Below, piece after piece: positions 39,649 through 49,957 of a DNA stretch of 64,000 nt; the stretch's first letter is position 1; each line of letters opens with the position of its first letter. Below the pieces are notes generated by a model that saw nothing but the letters and a program-made list of their open reading frames with translations, made no database searches and was not told the DNA's origin. This DNA comes from Actinomycetota bacterium (GTDB taxonomy: Bacteria > Actinomycetota > Actinomycetes > Streptosporangiales > Streptosporangiaceae), in NCBI GenBank assembly GCA_027314515.1, contig DAHVAR010000231.1, forward strand, positions 1 to 64,000, in the 5' to 3' direction. The position numbers and the translations under genes were made by a program.

Positions 39649-39972
39649 ATGCCACGCGGATCAAGCCCCAAGCGAGAGCGGCAGTACGAGCACATCAAGG
39701 ACAGTGTGCGGCTACGCGGTGAGGGGCCGGAGCGCGCGAAGGAGATTGCGGCCAGGACCGTGAACAAGGAACGCGCCAGGGCCGGTGAGTCCCGCACCGC
39801 AAGAAAGGCCTCCACCCGCGACATCTCCGCCAGCAGGCGGGGCGGCCTGCGGTCGCACTCCGGCGCGGCCGGCCCAACCAGAGACCAGCTGTACGCCGAA
39901 GCCCGGAAACGTCACATCAAGGGTCGCTCCAGCATGAGCAAAGGCCAGCTGGAGCGCGCCCTGGCCCGCTGA
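39649..39972 (+). CDS. 'Plasmid stabilization protein'-annotated small basic protein
   Basis: MPRGSSPKRERQYEHIKDSVRLRGEGPERAKEIAARTVNKERARAGESRTARKAS; RBS AAAGGAG. Confidence 0.75.
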   Translation: MPRGSSPKRERQYEHIKDSVRLRGEGPERAKEIAARTVNKERARAGESRTARKASTRDISASRRGGLRSHSGAAGPTRDQLYAEARKRHIKGRSSMSKGQLERALAR

Positions 39973-40052
39973 CGCTCCGGGTCGCAGCCGGGGTCTGCTG
40001 ACCGGCTAGCGCAACCCGGGGCCGGCCGGATGGTTCAGGCACGCTTTCCAGC

Positions 40053-42335
40053 TCATCGGATGCTGATCGCGAGCAGGCAGGCGTCGTCCGCGGTGTCCGA
40101 GATCGAGCTGGCCACGATCTCGTCGGCCAGGCTGCCGGTATCGCGGGCCGGCTGACGAGCGCGTTCGGTCAGCTCTGCCAGTGAGTCATCAATGGGCACG
40201 CCGCGCTGCTCGATGAGGCCATCGGTGTACAGCAGCAGGACATCGCCCGGCTGCAGGCTCTCGCTGGCTTCGGCGTACTTTGCCTCGTTAACGGCGCCGA
40301 GCAGTAGTCCTGCGGGCGGCCGCAGCGCCCGTGCAGCACCGTCGCGAACCAGCAAAGGTGGCAGGTGCCCTGCTTGCGCCCAGCGCAGCGTCCGGTCGTC
40401 CGGATCGTAGATCGCGCACACGACCGTAGCGAAGATTCCGTCGGACAGATGACAGGCGGCGGTATTGAGCCAGCCGAGCAGCGTGGCTGGACCGGCGCCG
40501 GTGACGGCCAGGCCGCGAAGGTAGTTGCGCAGCGCTACCATGCCAGTAACGGCATTCAGCCCGTGTCCGGCGACATCGCCGACTGCTACCAGGACGCGCT
40601 TGTCCGGCAAGCCGACTGCGTCGTACCAGTCGCCACTGACCAGCCTGGCCGGTCCGGCAGACCGGTACCGCGCGGTTACCTCGAGACCAGCTTCCTCGAC
40701 CAGGCGGGAGGCGCGAGGGGTGATGGCCTCCTGCAGCCGCACTGCGAGCCGGTGCTGCTCGCTGGCACGTTCCTCGGCGCTGATGAGCTGCTCACGCGTG
40801 GCATCGAAAGCCACTTGAGTGGAAAACTGTGACGTTACATCCTGGTATGCCCCGCGAACGCCGACCAGCTCCCCCGTCGAGCTCACGACTGGCTGGCCGA
40901 ACGCCCGGAGCTGCCGGATGGTGCCGTCGTCGCGGATGATCCTGAACGCGGCAGTTGCTCCCTCCCGCCCGCTGAGCACCCTTTCCCGGAATGCGGCCAG
41001 AGCCCGCTTGTCGTCCGCGAGCACGTGCTCGTCCAGATTCGCCAGCCGCACCGGGCTGCCTGGCGAGCGCCCCAGCACCGTGAACGTGTGGTCGGTCCAG
41101 TGCACCTCGCCGGAGACGAGATCCTCATGCCAGCTTCCGATGCGCCCGAGCCACTGGGCCTGCTCGAGCAGCGCCGTCAGCCGGTGAGCCTCGCTGGTCT
41201 CCCGCCATGCGATAACGAGGCCGTCGAACAGCGGCGCTATGTCGGCCTGTACCGTGAATCCGCCGGCCGACGTGGTGAGGACCACGCTGTCCAGGCGCTG
41301 CGGCTGCCCGGTAGCCAGCACCTGCAGGGCGCGGTCAGACAAGCCACCGGGTCGCGCCGCCTCCGGATAGATCTCGGTCAGCCTGCAGCCGGCCAGGTCG
41401 GCCCGCGGCCGCCCGAGCGGATCGGCAAAGCGCTCGCTGACCCAGTCGACCACCAGCGCGAACGGCTGGCCGCGATCGTCACGGCACGGCCGGGCGATCA
41501 GGGCCGAGTCGTGCAGCGCGTCAAGGAGCGCATGGAGCCAGGCCGCCGAGTAGTCCGATGCCATGCCGCTGCCGCCGCCTGCGGTCAGCGCCTGCGCGCA
41601 GACGTCAGCAAGCGACGCAAGCCGCTCCCGAGCGCGCGCGGACATCCCATCAGCGCCGGCCGGCCAGCACACCTCGAGCGCGCCGATGCTCGCGCCGAGT
41701 TTGCGCAGCGGCACGACAGCACGTGCAGACCCGGCATTTCCGCCGATCAGCGGCATGTCAGTGCCGGTCGGGCGCCCTTGCGGCCACCAGGTCTCGATGT
41801 CATCGCGGGCTGCCCGCGCAGCCGGGACATCGAAGCCCGGCGGGATCCGCCGCCAGCGGCCGGCCTCATGCGATCCGAATCCCGCCTCGCCGGCCAGCTC
41901 GAGCCCGCCATCCGGAGCGAACAGCCAGATCGCCACGGCCGACGCACCTTCACCAGACAGCGCCTCGTCGAGTATCGCGCGGGCGACGCCGCCCCCGTCT
42001 GGTGCAATGCGGGCGGCTGCCCAGGCCAGGCCGGGCCAGTCCGGGGCGGGCCAGTCCGGGGCGGGCCGGCCGCCTGCGCCAGCGTCAGGCGGCCGGACCC
42101 CGGCGATCTCGCTCGCCATGTCGGCCTGGGTGACGTGCGCTTCCGCGGAAAGGCGATCGAGCTGCGTCTGTGCCTCGGCAGCCGAGCAGGACAGGCGCTC
42201 CATCAGGATGCCGATGGCGACGTCGGTGACGGCGCGCGACGCAGCGCCCGAGCGCATGCGGCTGATCTCCTGCCGCTGCCACTCCACCAGCTCAGTGAGC
42301 CTGGCAAGCCCGCTGTCTGAACTTGTCACGGTCAC
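40053..42335 (-). CDS. SpoIIE-family PP2C phosphatase with ANTAR-like, GAF and PAS domains
   Basis: N-terminal VTDVAIGILMERLSCSAAEAQTQLDRLS (ANTAR-like); C-terminal VSGDWYDAVGLPDKRVLVAVGDVAGHGLNAV, LLLYTDGLIEQRG. Confidence 0.9.
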   Translation of the reverse strand: MTVTSSDSGLARLTELVEWQRQEISRMRSGAASRAVTDVAIGILMERLSCSAAEAQTQLDRLSAEAHVTQADMASEIAGVRPPDAGAGGRPAPDWPAPDWPGLAWAAARIAPDGGGVARAILDEALSGEGASAVAIWLFAPDGGLELAGEAGFGSHEAGRWRRIPPGFDVPAARAARDDIETWWPQGRPTGTDMPLIGGNAGSARAVVPLRKLGASIGALEVCWPAGADGMSARARERLASLADVCAQALTAGGGSGMASDYSAAWLHALLDALHDSALIARPCRDDRGQPFALVVDWVSERFADPLGRPRADLAGCRLTEIYPEAARPGGLSDRALQVLATGQPQRLDSVVLTTSAGGFTVQADIAPLFDGLVIAWRETSEAHRLTALLEQAQWLGRIGSWHEDLVSGEVHWTDHTFTVLGRSPGSPVRLANLDEHVLADDKRALAAFRERVLSGREGATAAFRIIRDDGTIRQLRAFGQPVVSSTGELVGVRGAYQDVTSQFSTQVAFDATREQLISAEERASEQHRLAVRLQEAITPRASRLVEEAGLEVTARYRSAGPARLVSGDWYDAVGLPDKRVLVAVGDVAGHGLNAVTGMVALRNYLRGLAVTGAGPATLLGWLNTAACHLSDGIFATVVCAIYDPDDRTLRWAQAGHLPPLLVRDGAARALRPPAGLLLGAVNEAKYAEASESLQPGDVLLLYTDGLIEQRGVPIDDSLAELTERARQPARDTGSLADEIVASSISDTADDACLLAISIR

Positions 42336-42515
42336 CAGCCGGCTTCCCGGTTCGTCGCAATTGCCGTCATGTTACGCGCTCAATTACAGCAGCCCTGGCA
42401 ACCAGGCAAAGCTCAGATGGGATGATCGAAGCGTCATATCGGCTCCCGTTACATCCGGCATTCCGGCGTCTTCTCGGATGTGCGCCGCGGTCAGCACCTA
42501 GCAGAGGTGGTCGGG

Positions 42516-45500
42516 ATGGAATCAGCAGGTCAGCCAGGACACGGCTCCGCCGACTCACGCTTGCAGCAGCTGCTAGACGGGCTGAAGGCAGTGCGTGACG
42601 GCGATTTCGGCACCAGGCTGCCGGGCAGCCCCGACGCGCTGATGAACGAGATCGCTGCCGTCTTCAACGGCATGAATGACCAGCTGGCGCTATTCACATC
42701 GGAAGTTACCAGGGTAGCTCGCGAGGTCGGGAGCGACGGAAATCTCGGCGGGCAGGCTCACCTGCCCGGCGTGACCGGTACCTGGAAGGATCTCACCGAG
42801 TCGGTGAACGCCATGGCGGGCAACCTTACCGGTCAGGTACGGGACATCGCCCAGGTGGCTTCTGCTGTCGCCCAGGGCGACCTGACGCAGAAGATCACGG
42901 TCAACGCCAAGGGCGAGCTGCTGGAGCTTAAGCAGACTCTTAACACCATGGTGGATCAGCTGTCCTCGTTCGCCGGCGAGGTCACCCGGATGGCGCGTGA
43001 GGTCGGCACCGAAGGCAGGCTCGGCGGCCAGGCTGACGTTCTGGACGTGTCCGGCACCTGGCGGGACCTCACTGAGTCGGTCAACGTCATGGCCACGAAC
43101 CTGACCGACCAGGTCCGCGCCATCGCCACCGTTACCACCGCCGTCGCGAAGGGGGACCTGAGCCAGAAGATACGAGTGGACGCCCGCGGCGAGATCCAGG
43201 AACTGAAAGAGACCATCAACACCATGGTCGACCAGTTGTCTGCCTTCTCCGGTGAGGTCACCAGGGTCGCTCGTGACGTCGGTACGCAGGGGAAACTGGG
43301 CGGCCAGGCCAGCGTCCAGGGCGCGTCGGGCACCTGGAAGGACCTGACCGACAACGTCAACGTGATGGCCTCGAATCTTACCGAGCAGGTCCGTTCGATC
43401 GCTCAGGTAGCCAGCGCTGTGGCCCGCGGCGACCTGAGCCAGCGCATCCACGTCGAGGCGAAAGGCGAGGTCGCGGCACTCGCCGGCACCATCAACGGCA
43501 TGGTCGACACGCTCAGCGCGTTCGCCGGCGAGGTAACCAGGGTCGCTCGTGAGGTCGGCACCGAGGGGCAACTCGGCGGCCAGGCTAACGTGCCGAATGT
43601 CGCGGGCACCTGGAAGGACCTGACCGACAACGTCAACTCGATGGCCAACAACCTGACCAGCCAGGTCCGCAACATTGCGCAGGTCACTACCGCGGTCGCC
43701 CAGGGCGATCTGTCGAAGAAGATCGACGTGGACGCACGCGGCGAGATCCTGGAGCTGAAGACGACCATCAACACGATGGTGGACCAGTTGTCGTCCTTCG
43801 CCGCTGAGGTCACCAGGGTGGCACGCGAGGTCGGCAGCGAGGGGCGGCTAGGGGGCCAGGCTGAAGTTCAGGGGGTTTCGGGCACCTGGAAGTGGCTCAC
43901 CGAGAACGTGAACGAGCTAGCCGGCAACCTGACCCGCCAGGTCCGCGCGATCGCCGAGGTTACCAGCGCTGTGGCCAGGGGCGACCTGACCAGGTCCATC
44001 TCGGTCGAGGCTCAGGGCGAGGTAGCTGAGCTGAAGGACAACATCAACGCGATGGTTGAATCGCTGCGCGAGACGACCAGGGCGAACCAGGAGCAAGACT
44101 GGCTGCAGACCAACCTGGCCCGCATTGCCGGGCTGATGCAGGGCCACCGGGACCTGCCAGCGGTGGCGGAGCTCATCATGGATGAGCTGATCCCGCTGAT
44201 CGGCGCGCAGCACGGGACGTTCTTCCTGGCAGACCACGGCGCCGGCGAGACCCGGATGCGGCTCATCGCAGGCTACGGGCTGCGCGCCGACAAGGACGCC
44301 CCCAGCCAGTTCCGGCTCGGTCAGTCACTGATCGGCCAGGTGGCACGCACCGGCAGGCCGATCGTGCTCGACGAGGTCCCCGCGGGCTACGTCCGGATTT
44401 CCTCAGGGCTCGGCGAGGCAGCCCCGGCAAGCATCATCATCATGCCGATTACGTTCGAGGGACAGGTCCTCGGCGTGATCGAAGCCGGCTCGTTTGCCCG
44501 CTTCACCCAGATCCACCGTGACTTCCTCGAGCAGCTGATGGAAATCATCGGGGTGAACGTCAACACCATCATTGCCAACGCCCGCACCGATGCCCTGCTC
44601 GCCGAGTCACAGCGGCTGGCCGCGGAGCTGCAATCGCGCTCGGGCGAACTGCAAGCCCGCCAGGACGAGCTGCAGCGGTCGAATGCCGAGCTTGAGGACA
44701 AGGCAGAGCAGCTGGCACGGCAGAACCGCGACATCGAGCAGAAGAACGCTCAGATCGAACAAGCGCGGCAGGAGATCGAGGAACGGGCGCGGCAGCTAGA
44801 CCTCGCCTCCCGGTACAAGTCTCAGTTCCTGGCGAACATGTCCCATGAGCTGCGCACTCCGCTCAATAGCTTGCTCGTGCTCGCCCGGCTGCTGGCTCAG
44901 AACCCCGACCAGAACCTCACGCCGAAGCAGGTCGAGTACGCCAACGTCATCCACATGTCCGGTTCCGACCTCCTGCAGCTCATCAACGACATCCTCGATC
45001 TGTCCAAGGTCGAGGCCGGGAAGATGGATGTCCGCCCCGAGCGCTTCCCGCTGGGCGGCCTGGCCGAGGAACTCAACTCTGTCTTCCGCCCGCTCACCGC
45101 CGAGAAGGGCCTGCACTTCACCATCGATGTGGCTCCCGGCGCGCCAGCCGAGCTGATCACGGACAAGCACCGGCTTCGGCAGATCCTGCACAACTTGCTC
45201 TCGAATGCAGTGAAGTTCACCGAGAATGGCCGCGTCGGGGTAAGGATCGAGGCCGCTCACCGCCGTGTGCCCGGCGGCAGGGCCGCCGTGGCGTTCGCCG
45301 TCACTGACACGGGCATCGGTATCGGCAGCGACAACATCGACGCCATCTTTGGCGCGTTCCACCAGGGGGACGGCACCACGAGCCGCCGGTACGGTGGCAC
45401 TGGCCTCGGCCTGGCTATCTGCCGGGAAGTCGCAGCTCAGCTGGGCGGCGAGATCACCGTCGACAGCGAGCAGGGCGCCGGGAGCACTTTCACGCTGTAC

Positions 45501-46073
45501 CTGCCCATGCACGAGGCGGGCGCCGAGGCGCTGGCGGCTGAGCCGTCTGGTGCGCACGGGCTGGTAACAGCCACCACGACGGAAACGGGCGGGCGCGACG
45601 ACGCCATTTCCGCTGCCACTCAGTTGTACGCCAGGCCCGCCGTCTCGGCTCCCGCCTCATCCGGCGCGCTCGGCCCGGCCCTGCGACACGACGAGCTGAC
45701 GGGACGCAGGGCGCTGATCGTCGATGACGACCCGCGCAATGCGTTCGTGCTCACCGATGTGCTGGAACTGTACGGGATGGCGGTCGCCCGAGCGGCTGAC
45801 GGCCGGCAGGCTATCGAAGCACTCAGCGCCGGGCACTTTGACGTGGTGCTGATGGACATCATGATGCCCCAGCTAGACGGGCACGAGACCATCCGGGCGA
45901 TCCGGCGGATGGCACGATTCGCGCAGCTGCCCGTGATCGCCGTGACGGCGCGGGCCATGCAGGGAGACCGGGACAAGAGCATCGCCGCCGGAGCTACCGA
46001 CTACGTCACCAAGCCGGTGGACATCGAGGAACTACTCGGCTGCATCGAGAGATGGCTCCGGCCGGCCAGCTAG
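42516..46073 (+). CDS. Soluble multi-HAMP hybrid sensor histidine kinase (HAMP repeats-GAF-HisKA-HATPase-REC)
   Basis: LGGQA.V..V.GTWKDLT..VN repeats, [18 protein letters not shown]-box, [34 protein letters not shown]...DIMMPQLDG receiver. Confidence 0.95.
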   Translation: MESAGQPGHGSADSRLQQLLDGLKAVRDGDFGTRLPGSPDALMNEIAAVFNGMNDQLALFTSEVTRVAREVGSDGNLGGQAHLPGVTGTWKDLTESVNAMAGNLTGQVRDIAQVASAVAQGDLTQKITVNAKGELLELKQTLNTMVDQLSSFAGEVTRMAREVGTEGRLGGQADVLDVSGTWRDLTESVNVMATNLTDQVRAIATVTTAVAKGDLSQKIRVDARGEIQELKETINTMVDQLSAFSGEVTRVARDVGTQGKLGGQASVQGASGTWKDLTDNVNVMASNLTEQVRSIAQVASAVARGDLSQRIHVEAKGEVAALAGTINGMVDTLSAFAGEVTRVAREVGTEGQLGGQANVPNVAGTWKDLTDNVNSMANNLTSQVRNIAQVTTAVAQGDLSKKIDVDARGEILELKTTINTMVDQLSSFAAEVTRVAREVGSEGRLGGQAEVQGVSGTWKWLTENVNELAGNLTRQVRAIAEVTSAVARGDLTRSISVEAQGEVAELKDNINAMVESLRETTRANQEQDWLQTNLARIAGLMQGHRDLPAVAELIMDELIPLIGAQHGTFFLADHGAGETRMRLIAGYGLRADKDAPSQFRLGQSLIGQVARTGRPIVLDEVPAGYVRISSGLGEAAPASIIIMPITFEGQVLGVIEAGSFARFTQIHRDFLEQLMEIIGVNVNTIIANARTDALLAESQRLAAELQSRSGELQARQDELQRSNAELEDKAEQLARQNRDIEQKNAQIEQARQEIEERARQLDLASRYKSQFLANMSHELRTPLNSLLVLARLLAQNPDQNLTPKQVEYANVIHMSGSDLLQLINDILDLSKVEAGKMDVRPERFPLGGLAEELNSVFRPLTAEKGLHFTIDVAPGAPAELITDKHRLRQILHNLLSNAVKFTENGRVGVRIEAAHRRVPGGRAAVAFAVTDTGIGIGSDNIDAIFGAFHQGDGTTSRRYGGTGLGLAICREVAAQLGGEITVDSEQGAGSTFTLYLPMHEAGAEALAAEPSGAHGLVTATTTETGGRDDAISAATQLYARPAVSAPASSGALGPALRHDELTGRRALIVDDDPRNAFVLTDVLELYGMAVARAADGRQAIEALSAGHFDVVLMDIMMPQLDGHETIRAIRRMARFAQLPVIAVTARAMQGDRDKSIAAGATDYVTKPVDIEELLGCIERWLRPAS
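42718..43993 (+). repeat. 276-bp in-frame tandem repeats encoding HAMP modules
   Basis: Equivalent C-TnGGnGG positions at 42744, 43020, 43296, 43572 and 43848, exactly 276 nt (92 codons) apart. Confidence 0.9.
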
Positions 46074-46319
46074 GCGGCGGCGGACCGCAGCGCCGAGGCC
46101 GGCCGTCGCCGGCTGCCCGGGCGGTCCGCCAGCGGCCAGGGCCACCGCCGGCCGGCTACCGCGCCGCGGAGCTTGCGGACAACTGCCACGGCGGTTCCCA
46201 CAGTGGCGAGCGCAGGTCCCCGCTGCTCAGCTGATCGCGAGGGTCAGCGCAAGCCAGTGCCGTAGCGCAGGCAGGCGACGCCAGCACGGTATCCCCCCGG
46301 TCACTATCAGCCTGCCGGC

Positions 46320-46700
46320 TCAATCCTGGCTGGGCGTGCGCTGGCCTGCCGGGTCGGCTAGCGCTCGGTCGAGAGTCGCGTAAACCGGGATGAGCTGGTC
46401 GATTCCGACCAGCTCCATGATGCGGCGGACCGCGGTGGCGACTATCCGGAGCTCCGTCCGGTTCGCGGCACGCTGATTGCCCGCGTCGACGAGGTTGTAG
46501 GCCTCGATGATTGCCTGCACACCGACCGAATCGCAGAATGTCGTCTCGCTCATATCAATGATCAGCCGCGCCGGCCCGTGGCTCGCGGCAGTGCTGAGCC
46601 GCGCGCTGACCTCGCCCGCATTGGTGACGTCGATCTCGGCGGGCATGCTCACAACGGCCGCCTCCCCCACCCAGCGCAGGTGGTCGTCTGCGGCCCTCAT
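46320..46700 (-). CDS. STAS-domain anti-sigma factor antagonist
   Basis: AAVVSMPAEIDVTNAGEVSARLSTAASHGPARLIIDMSETTFCDSVGVQAIIEAY. Confidence 0.9.
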   Translation of the reverse strand: MRAADDHLRWVGEAAVVSMPAEIDVTNAGEVSARLSTAASHGPARLIIDMSETTFCDSVGVQAIIEAYNLVDAGNQRAANRTELRIVATAVRRIMELVGIDQLIPVYATLDRALADPAGQRTPSQD

Positions 46701-46729
46701 GACGGTGCGGCCCTCATGACGGTGCGGCC
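46691..46729. repeat. 17-bp tandem duplication over the STAS start codon
   Basis: CGGCCCTCATGACGGTG x2 followed by CGGCC. Confidence 0.85.
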
Positions 46730-46979
46730 ATCGGGCGGCATCGGAGCATCACTGCGGCGATGTCGTCCAAGGCCGCTTCGCTGCCTACCCGATCCAGCCG
46801 CCGCCCCGGCCCCCCTGTTCGCACGGAATCACTCCCTCGGCCGCCCGCGCGTAACCTCTCAGAACGCGAGGTACTGCCGCCAGGCCGGGCGTCGAATGAC
46901 ACGATCGGTAATGGGCACAAGCGTAGCGATCGGGTGCAGGTCACGTGAGAACTGCCCGGGTCAGCTAAGGAGGGAGTCG

Positions 46980-47423
46980 GTGCGGGCAACACCGCAGGGT
47001 TCGTGGGCAGGCCAGCCGCTGAGCGCTCCCCCCCACGGGGCCGCAGTGCTCTCCTATGAGCGCAGCCTGACCGGGGTCCGGGCGTTCACGGCAGCCCATG
47101 CTCGCCAGGCAGGCCTTCCGCCGCGGCGAGTCGAGGACCTGGTCATCGCCGTCGCCGAGCTGGCCGCGAACACTCTGGCCCACACTAACGGTCCGGGAGC
47201 TGTCACCTTCTGGTCCACCCGTGACGAGATCGTTTGCCAGGTGCAGGACCAAGGGGAGATCAGCAATCCGCTGGCAGGCAAGGTCCGGCCCGCCCCGGAT
47301 GCGCCCGGCGGCGGTCGCGGACTGTGGCTGGTGCACGAGGTCTGCGATCGGGTCGAGATCCGCACCGGCCCGGCTGGCACCACCGTGCGCGTGTACATGC
47401 AGCGCGGCGTCGAATCCCCCTGA
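46980..47423 (+). CDS. HATPase_c_2 serine-kinase-like/anti-sigma ATP-binding protein
   Basis: VEDLVIAVAELAANTLAHTNGPGAVTFW, GGGRGLWLVHEVCDRVEIRT; RBS AAGGAGGG and GTG start at 46980. Confidence 0.85.
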   Translation: MRATPQGSWAGQPLSAPPHGAAVLSYERSLTGVRAFTAAHARQAGLPPRRVEDLVIAVAELAANTLAHTNGPGAVTFWSTRDEIVCQVQDQGEISNPLAGKVRPAPDAPGGGRGLWLVHEVCDRVEIRTGPAGTTVRVYMQRGVESP

Positions 47424-47536
47424 ACCCACCCGGCCCTGCCCGCATGGTGGTTCGCCCTGGCCGCTTGGGTGCTTGCGCAGCGGTCGCGGTAACCGAGGCG
47501 CTTGAGTCTTGTTTGCGGCGGAGGTAATCGGGTAGC

Positions 47537-47589
47537 CCGCTGGTGGCGCGCCGCACCGTAGTCGGGGGCCGGCGGAGCGCCACCAGCGG
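47537..47589. promoter_or_regulatory. Inverted repeat upstream of the gas-vesicle operon
   Basis: CCGCTGGTGGCGC (47537-47549) and GCGCCACCAGCGG (47577-47589), perfect 13-bp arms, 27-nt spacer. Confidence 0.6.
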
Positions 47590-47634
47590 CTGGTTCTCAC
47601 GCAAACGTGCCCTCGCGTTCTTGGGGGGGATGCG

Positions 47635-48390
47635 ATGAATAGCGGAGCCCGCTTGGGCCTTGCCGTCGCGGCAGGCTACGCACTGGGCCGATTCCACAAG
47701 ATGAAGTGGGCGCTAGCGGTAGCGGCGCTAGCTCGGCGCGGGCGCCTCGGCGGCCCGGCAGGCGGCCTGCTCCAGCAGGGGGCAAGGGCCCTGAGCTCGT
47801 CCCCCGAGTTCAGCCAGCTGACCGACGAGATGAAAGGCCGGCTCTTCGAGGCCGGCAAGGCTGCTGCCCTGGCTGCCGTCAGCGGCAAGATCAACGCGCT
47901 CAGCGACGGCCTGCGGGACCGGACCGAGGCAATGCGCGCGGGAGGGGCCGGCGGCGACGGATCGGCCGAAGGCAAGCCCGAGCGCGGCGAAGGCGCCGGT
48001 CAGCGCGACGAAGACCAGCGCCAGCGCGGCGAGGAGCAGCGCCAGCGCGGCGAAGACCGACAGCATGGCGAAGACCGACAGCATGGCGAGGACCAGCGCC
48101 AGCGCGACGAAGACCAGCGCCCGGCAGCATCGAGGCCGAGACGCCGCCAAGCCGAACGCGATGGCGATCGCGTCCCGGCGCCGCGCCGTCCGGCATCTCG
48201 CGCTGAATCGGACCGCGCACGCGCCAGCCGGCAGTCGCGCAGCAGGGAAGAGCGGGCGAACGCTCGCGCTGGCCAGTCATCGCAGCGCGACGACGATCGT
48301 GATGACGCAGGCAGCGAGCGGCACGGCGGCGACGGCGGACGATCGCGTCCGCAATCCGCGCCGTCCCGGAGCGGGGGTGACAGCGAATGA
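47635..48390 (+). CDS. Gas-vesicle-operon accessory protein (GvpY-like position) with charged repeat tail
   Basis: First gene of the gvp cluster; MNSGARLGLAVAAGYALGRFHKMKWALAVAALARR; C-terminal Q/R/E/D repeats; overlaps next gene. Confidence 0.65.
   Translation: MNSGARLGLAVAAGYALGRFHKMKWALAVAALARRGRLGGPAGGLLQQGARALSSSPEFSQLTDEMKGRLFEAGKAAALAAVSGKINALSDGLRDRTEAMRAGGAGGDGSAEGKPERGEGAGQRDEDQRQRGEEQRQRGEDRQHGEDRQHGEDQRQRDEDQRPAASRPRRRQAERDGDRVPAPRRPASRAESDRARASRQSRSREERANARAGQSSQRDDDRDDAGSERHGGDGGRSRPQSAPSRSGGDSE
48001..48120 (+). repeat. 18/21-bp in-frame repeats encoding QRDEDQR/QRGEDR/QHGEDR units
   Basis: Six consecutive units: QRDEDQR QRGEEQR QRGEDR QHGEDR QHGEDQR QRDEDQR. Confidence 0.8.
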
Positions 48391-49529
48391 ATCAGCAGAC
48401 AGCGCAGGCCGAGCGGGAAGGCATGCTGCAGAGCTTTATCACCGAACTGCCAACCGGCCGGCTGAAGGAAGAACTCGGGTCATTCCTCGGGGCACTGACA
48501 CAGCGCGCGACGGAGCGGCTCACTGACTACGCGCAGAACGGCGGCCCGGCCGCGAAGGCGCTTAAGGAGGGTGCACCCGATCTCCTCCAGGGCAAGCCGC
48601 TGCGCGGCCTGGCCAAGGCGGGCGCCTCGGGCCTCATGGGCAAGCTCGGCAAGGCCCTCGGCGGCGGCGGTGGCGGCAAAGGCGGCGGCAAGGGCCTGAA
48701 GGTGACCAACATCGTCGAGCACATCGACGTAGGTGCACCGCTCAACCTGACCTACAACGTCTGGACCCAGTTCCAGGACTTCCCGACCTTCATGAAGAAA
48801 GTCGAGACAGTCAACCAGGAGGATGACGCCAAGCTCAGCTGGAAGGCGCAGATCTTCTGGTCACACCGGAGCTGGCGTTCCACGATCATGGAGCAGATTC
48901 CCGGCAACCGGATCGTCTGGAAGTCCGAGGGCGACAAGGGCCACGTCGACGGCACAGTCACCTTCCACGCGCTCGGCGACCCGGAATTTACCCGGATCCT
49001 GGTCGTTCTCGAGTACCACCCAGGGGGCGTGATCGAGAACATCGGCAACCTCTGGCGAGCCCAGGGCCGGCGAGTGCGCCTGGAGCTCAAGCACTTCCGC
49101 CGGCACGTGATGACGCAGGTGCTGACCAATCCGGACGAGGTCACCGGCTGGCGTGGCGAGATTCGCGATGGCGAAGTAGTCAGCGACGGCGAAAGCGGAG
49201 AGCAGGAAGACGGTGGCCGGGAATCCCGCGCCAGCGCCGGGGAATCCGCTGGCCGGCGCGACGAGGACCGGGCAGGCGAGGACTATGACCAAGCCGGGTA
49301 CTACGACGATGAGGACCGCGTAGCCGAGGAGGACGAAGAAGAAGACGAAGAAGAAGACGACGAAGGCGAGGACTACGACGAAGGCGACGATGAGGACTAC
49401 GACGACCGCGACGACGAGGACGAGGACCATGACGAGAGCGACGGGGAGCGGCGCGAAGCGCGGCGCGGTGGAAGCGGCAGTGGCAGGTCGTCGCGTGGGC
49501 GCGAGCCGGTTAAGGCCCGGGCGAGATAG
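48387..49529 (+). CDS. SRPBCC/cyclase-like gas-vesicle accessory protein (GvpZ-like position) with acidic tail
   Basis: [33 protein letters not shown]...[40 protein letters not shown]; Glu/Asp-rich C-terminus. Confidence 0.8.
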   Translation: MNQQTAQAEREGMLQSFITELPTGRLKEELGSFLGALTQRATERLTDYAQNGGPAAKALKEGAPDLLQGKPLRGLAKAGASGLMGKLGKALGGGGGGKGGGKGLKVTNIVEHIDVGAPLNLTYNVWTQFQDFPTFMKKVETVNQEDDAKLSWKAQIFWSHRSWRSTIMEQIPGNRIVWKSEGDKGHVDGTVTFHALGDPEFTRILVVLEYHPGGVIENIGNLWRAQGRRVRLELKHFRRHVMTQVLTNPDEVTGWRGEIRDGEVVSDGESGEQEDGGRESRASAGESAGRRDEDRAGEDYDQAGYYDDEDRVAEEDEEEDEEEDDEGEDYDEGDDEDYDDRDDEDEDHDESDGERREARRGGSGSGRSSRGREPVKARAR

Positions 49530-49531
49530 GG

Positions 49532-49957
49532 ATGACAACTACGTCCACGATCACACGGCGGCAGCGTGGCGGCTACCTTGAGAGGCCGACGCCGAGCGGG
49601 CTCGCCGAAGTTATCGATCTCATCCTCGACAAGGGCCTCGTCATCGATGTCTACGTCCGGGTATCCCTGGTCGGCATCGAAGTCCTCACCATCGACGCTC
49701 GGATAGTCGTCGCGAGCGTGGATACCTACCTGCGGTTCGCCGAAGCTGTGAACCGCCTCGATCTGCGCGAGAACGGGCCGAAGGGCCTGCCAGATCTCCT
49801 GGGCAGCATCACCGAGGGCGGCGCCCGGCACAAGACCAAAGGGGCACTGGCAGGAGTCAGGGAGACGGCTCGGGAGGTAGCCGGCCGGCGCGACTCGGAG
49901 GGCAACGGATCCGGCGAGCGCCGCGCGCGGCCGCATCGACAGGACGACAACGAATGA
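49532..49957 (+). CDS. gvpA: Gas vesicle structural protein GvpA with C-terminal extension
   Basis: [52 protein letters not shown]. Confidence 0.92.
   Translation: MTTTSTITRRQRGGYLERPTPSGLAEVIDLILDKGLVIDVYVRVSLVGIEVLTIDARIVVASVDTYLRFAEAVNRLDLRENGPKGLPDLLGSITEGGARHKTKGALAGVRETAREVAGRRDSEGNGSGERRARPHRQDDNE

Noticed and set aside
39649-39972. 'Plasmid stabilization protein' as a toxin-antitoxin or plasmid marker
   Set aside because: The name is a legacy annotation for a small basic family; no partner gene or plasmid functions nearby.
42036-42068. Tandem GGGCCAGTCCGGGGC repeat
   Set aside because: Just PAPDWPAPDWP coding linker repeats inside the SpoIIE phosphatase gene.
42718-43993. Regularly spaced repeats resembling an array
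   Set aside because: The 276-bp period is in-frame coding HAMP repeats, not CRISPR; no short direct repeats with unique spacers anywhere in the window.
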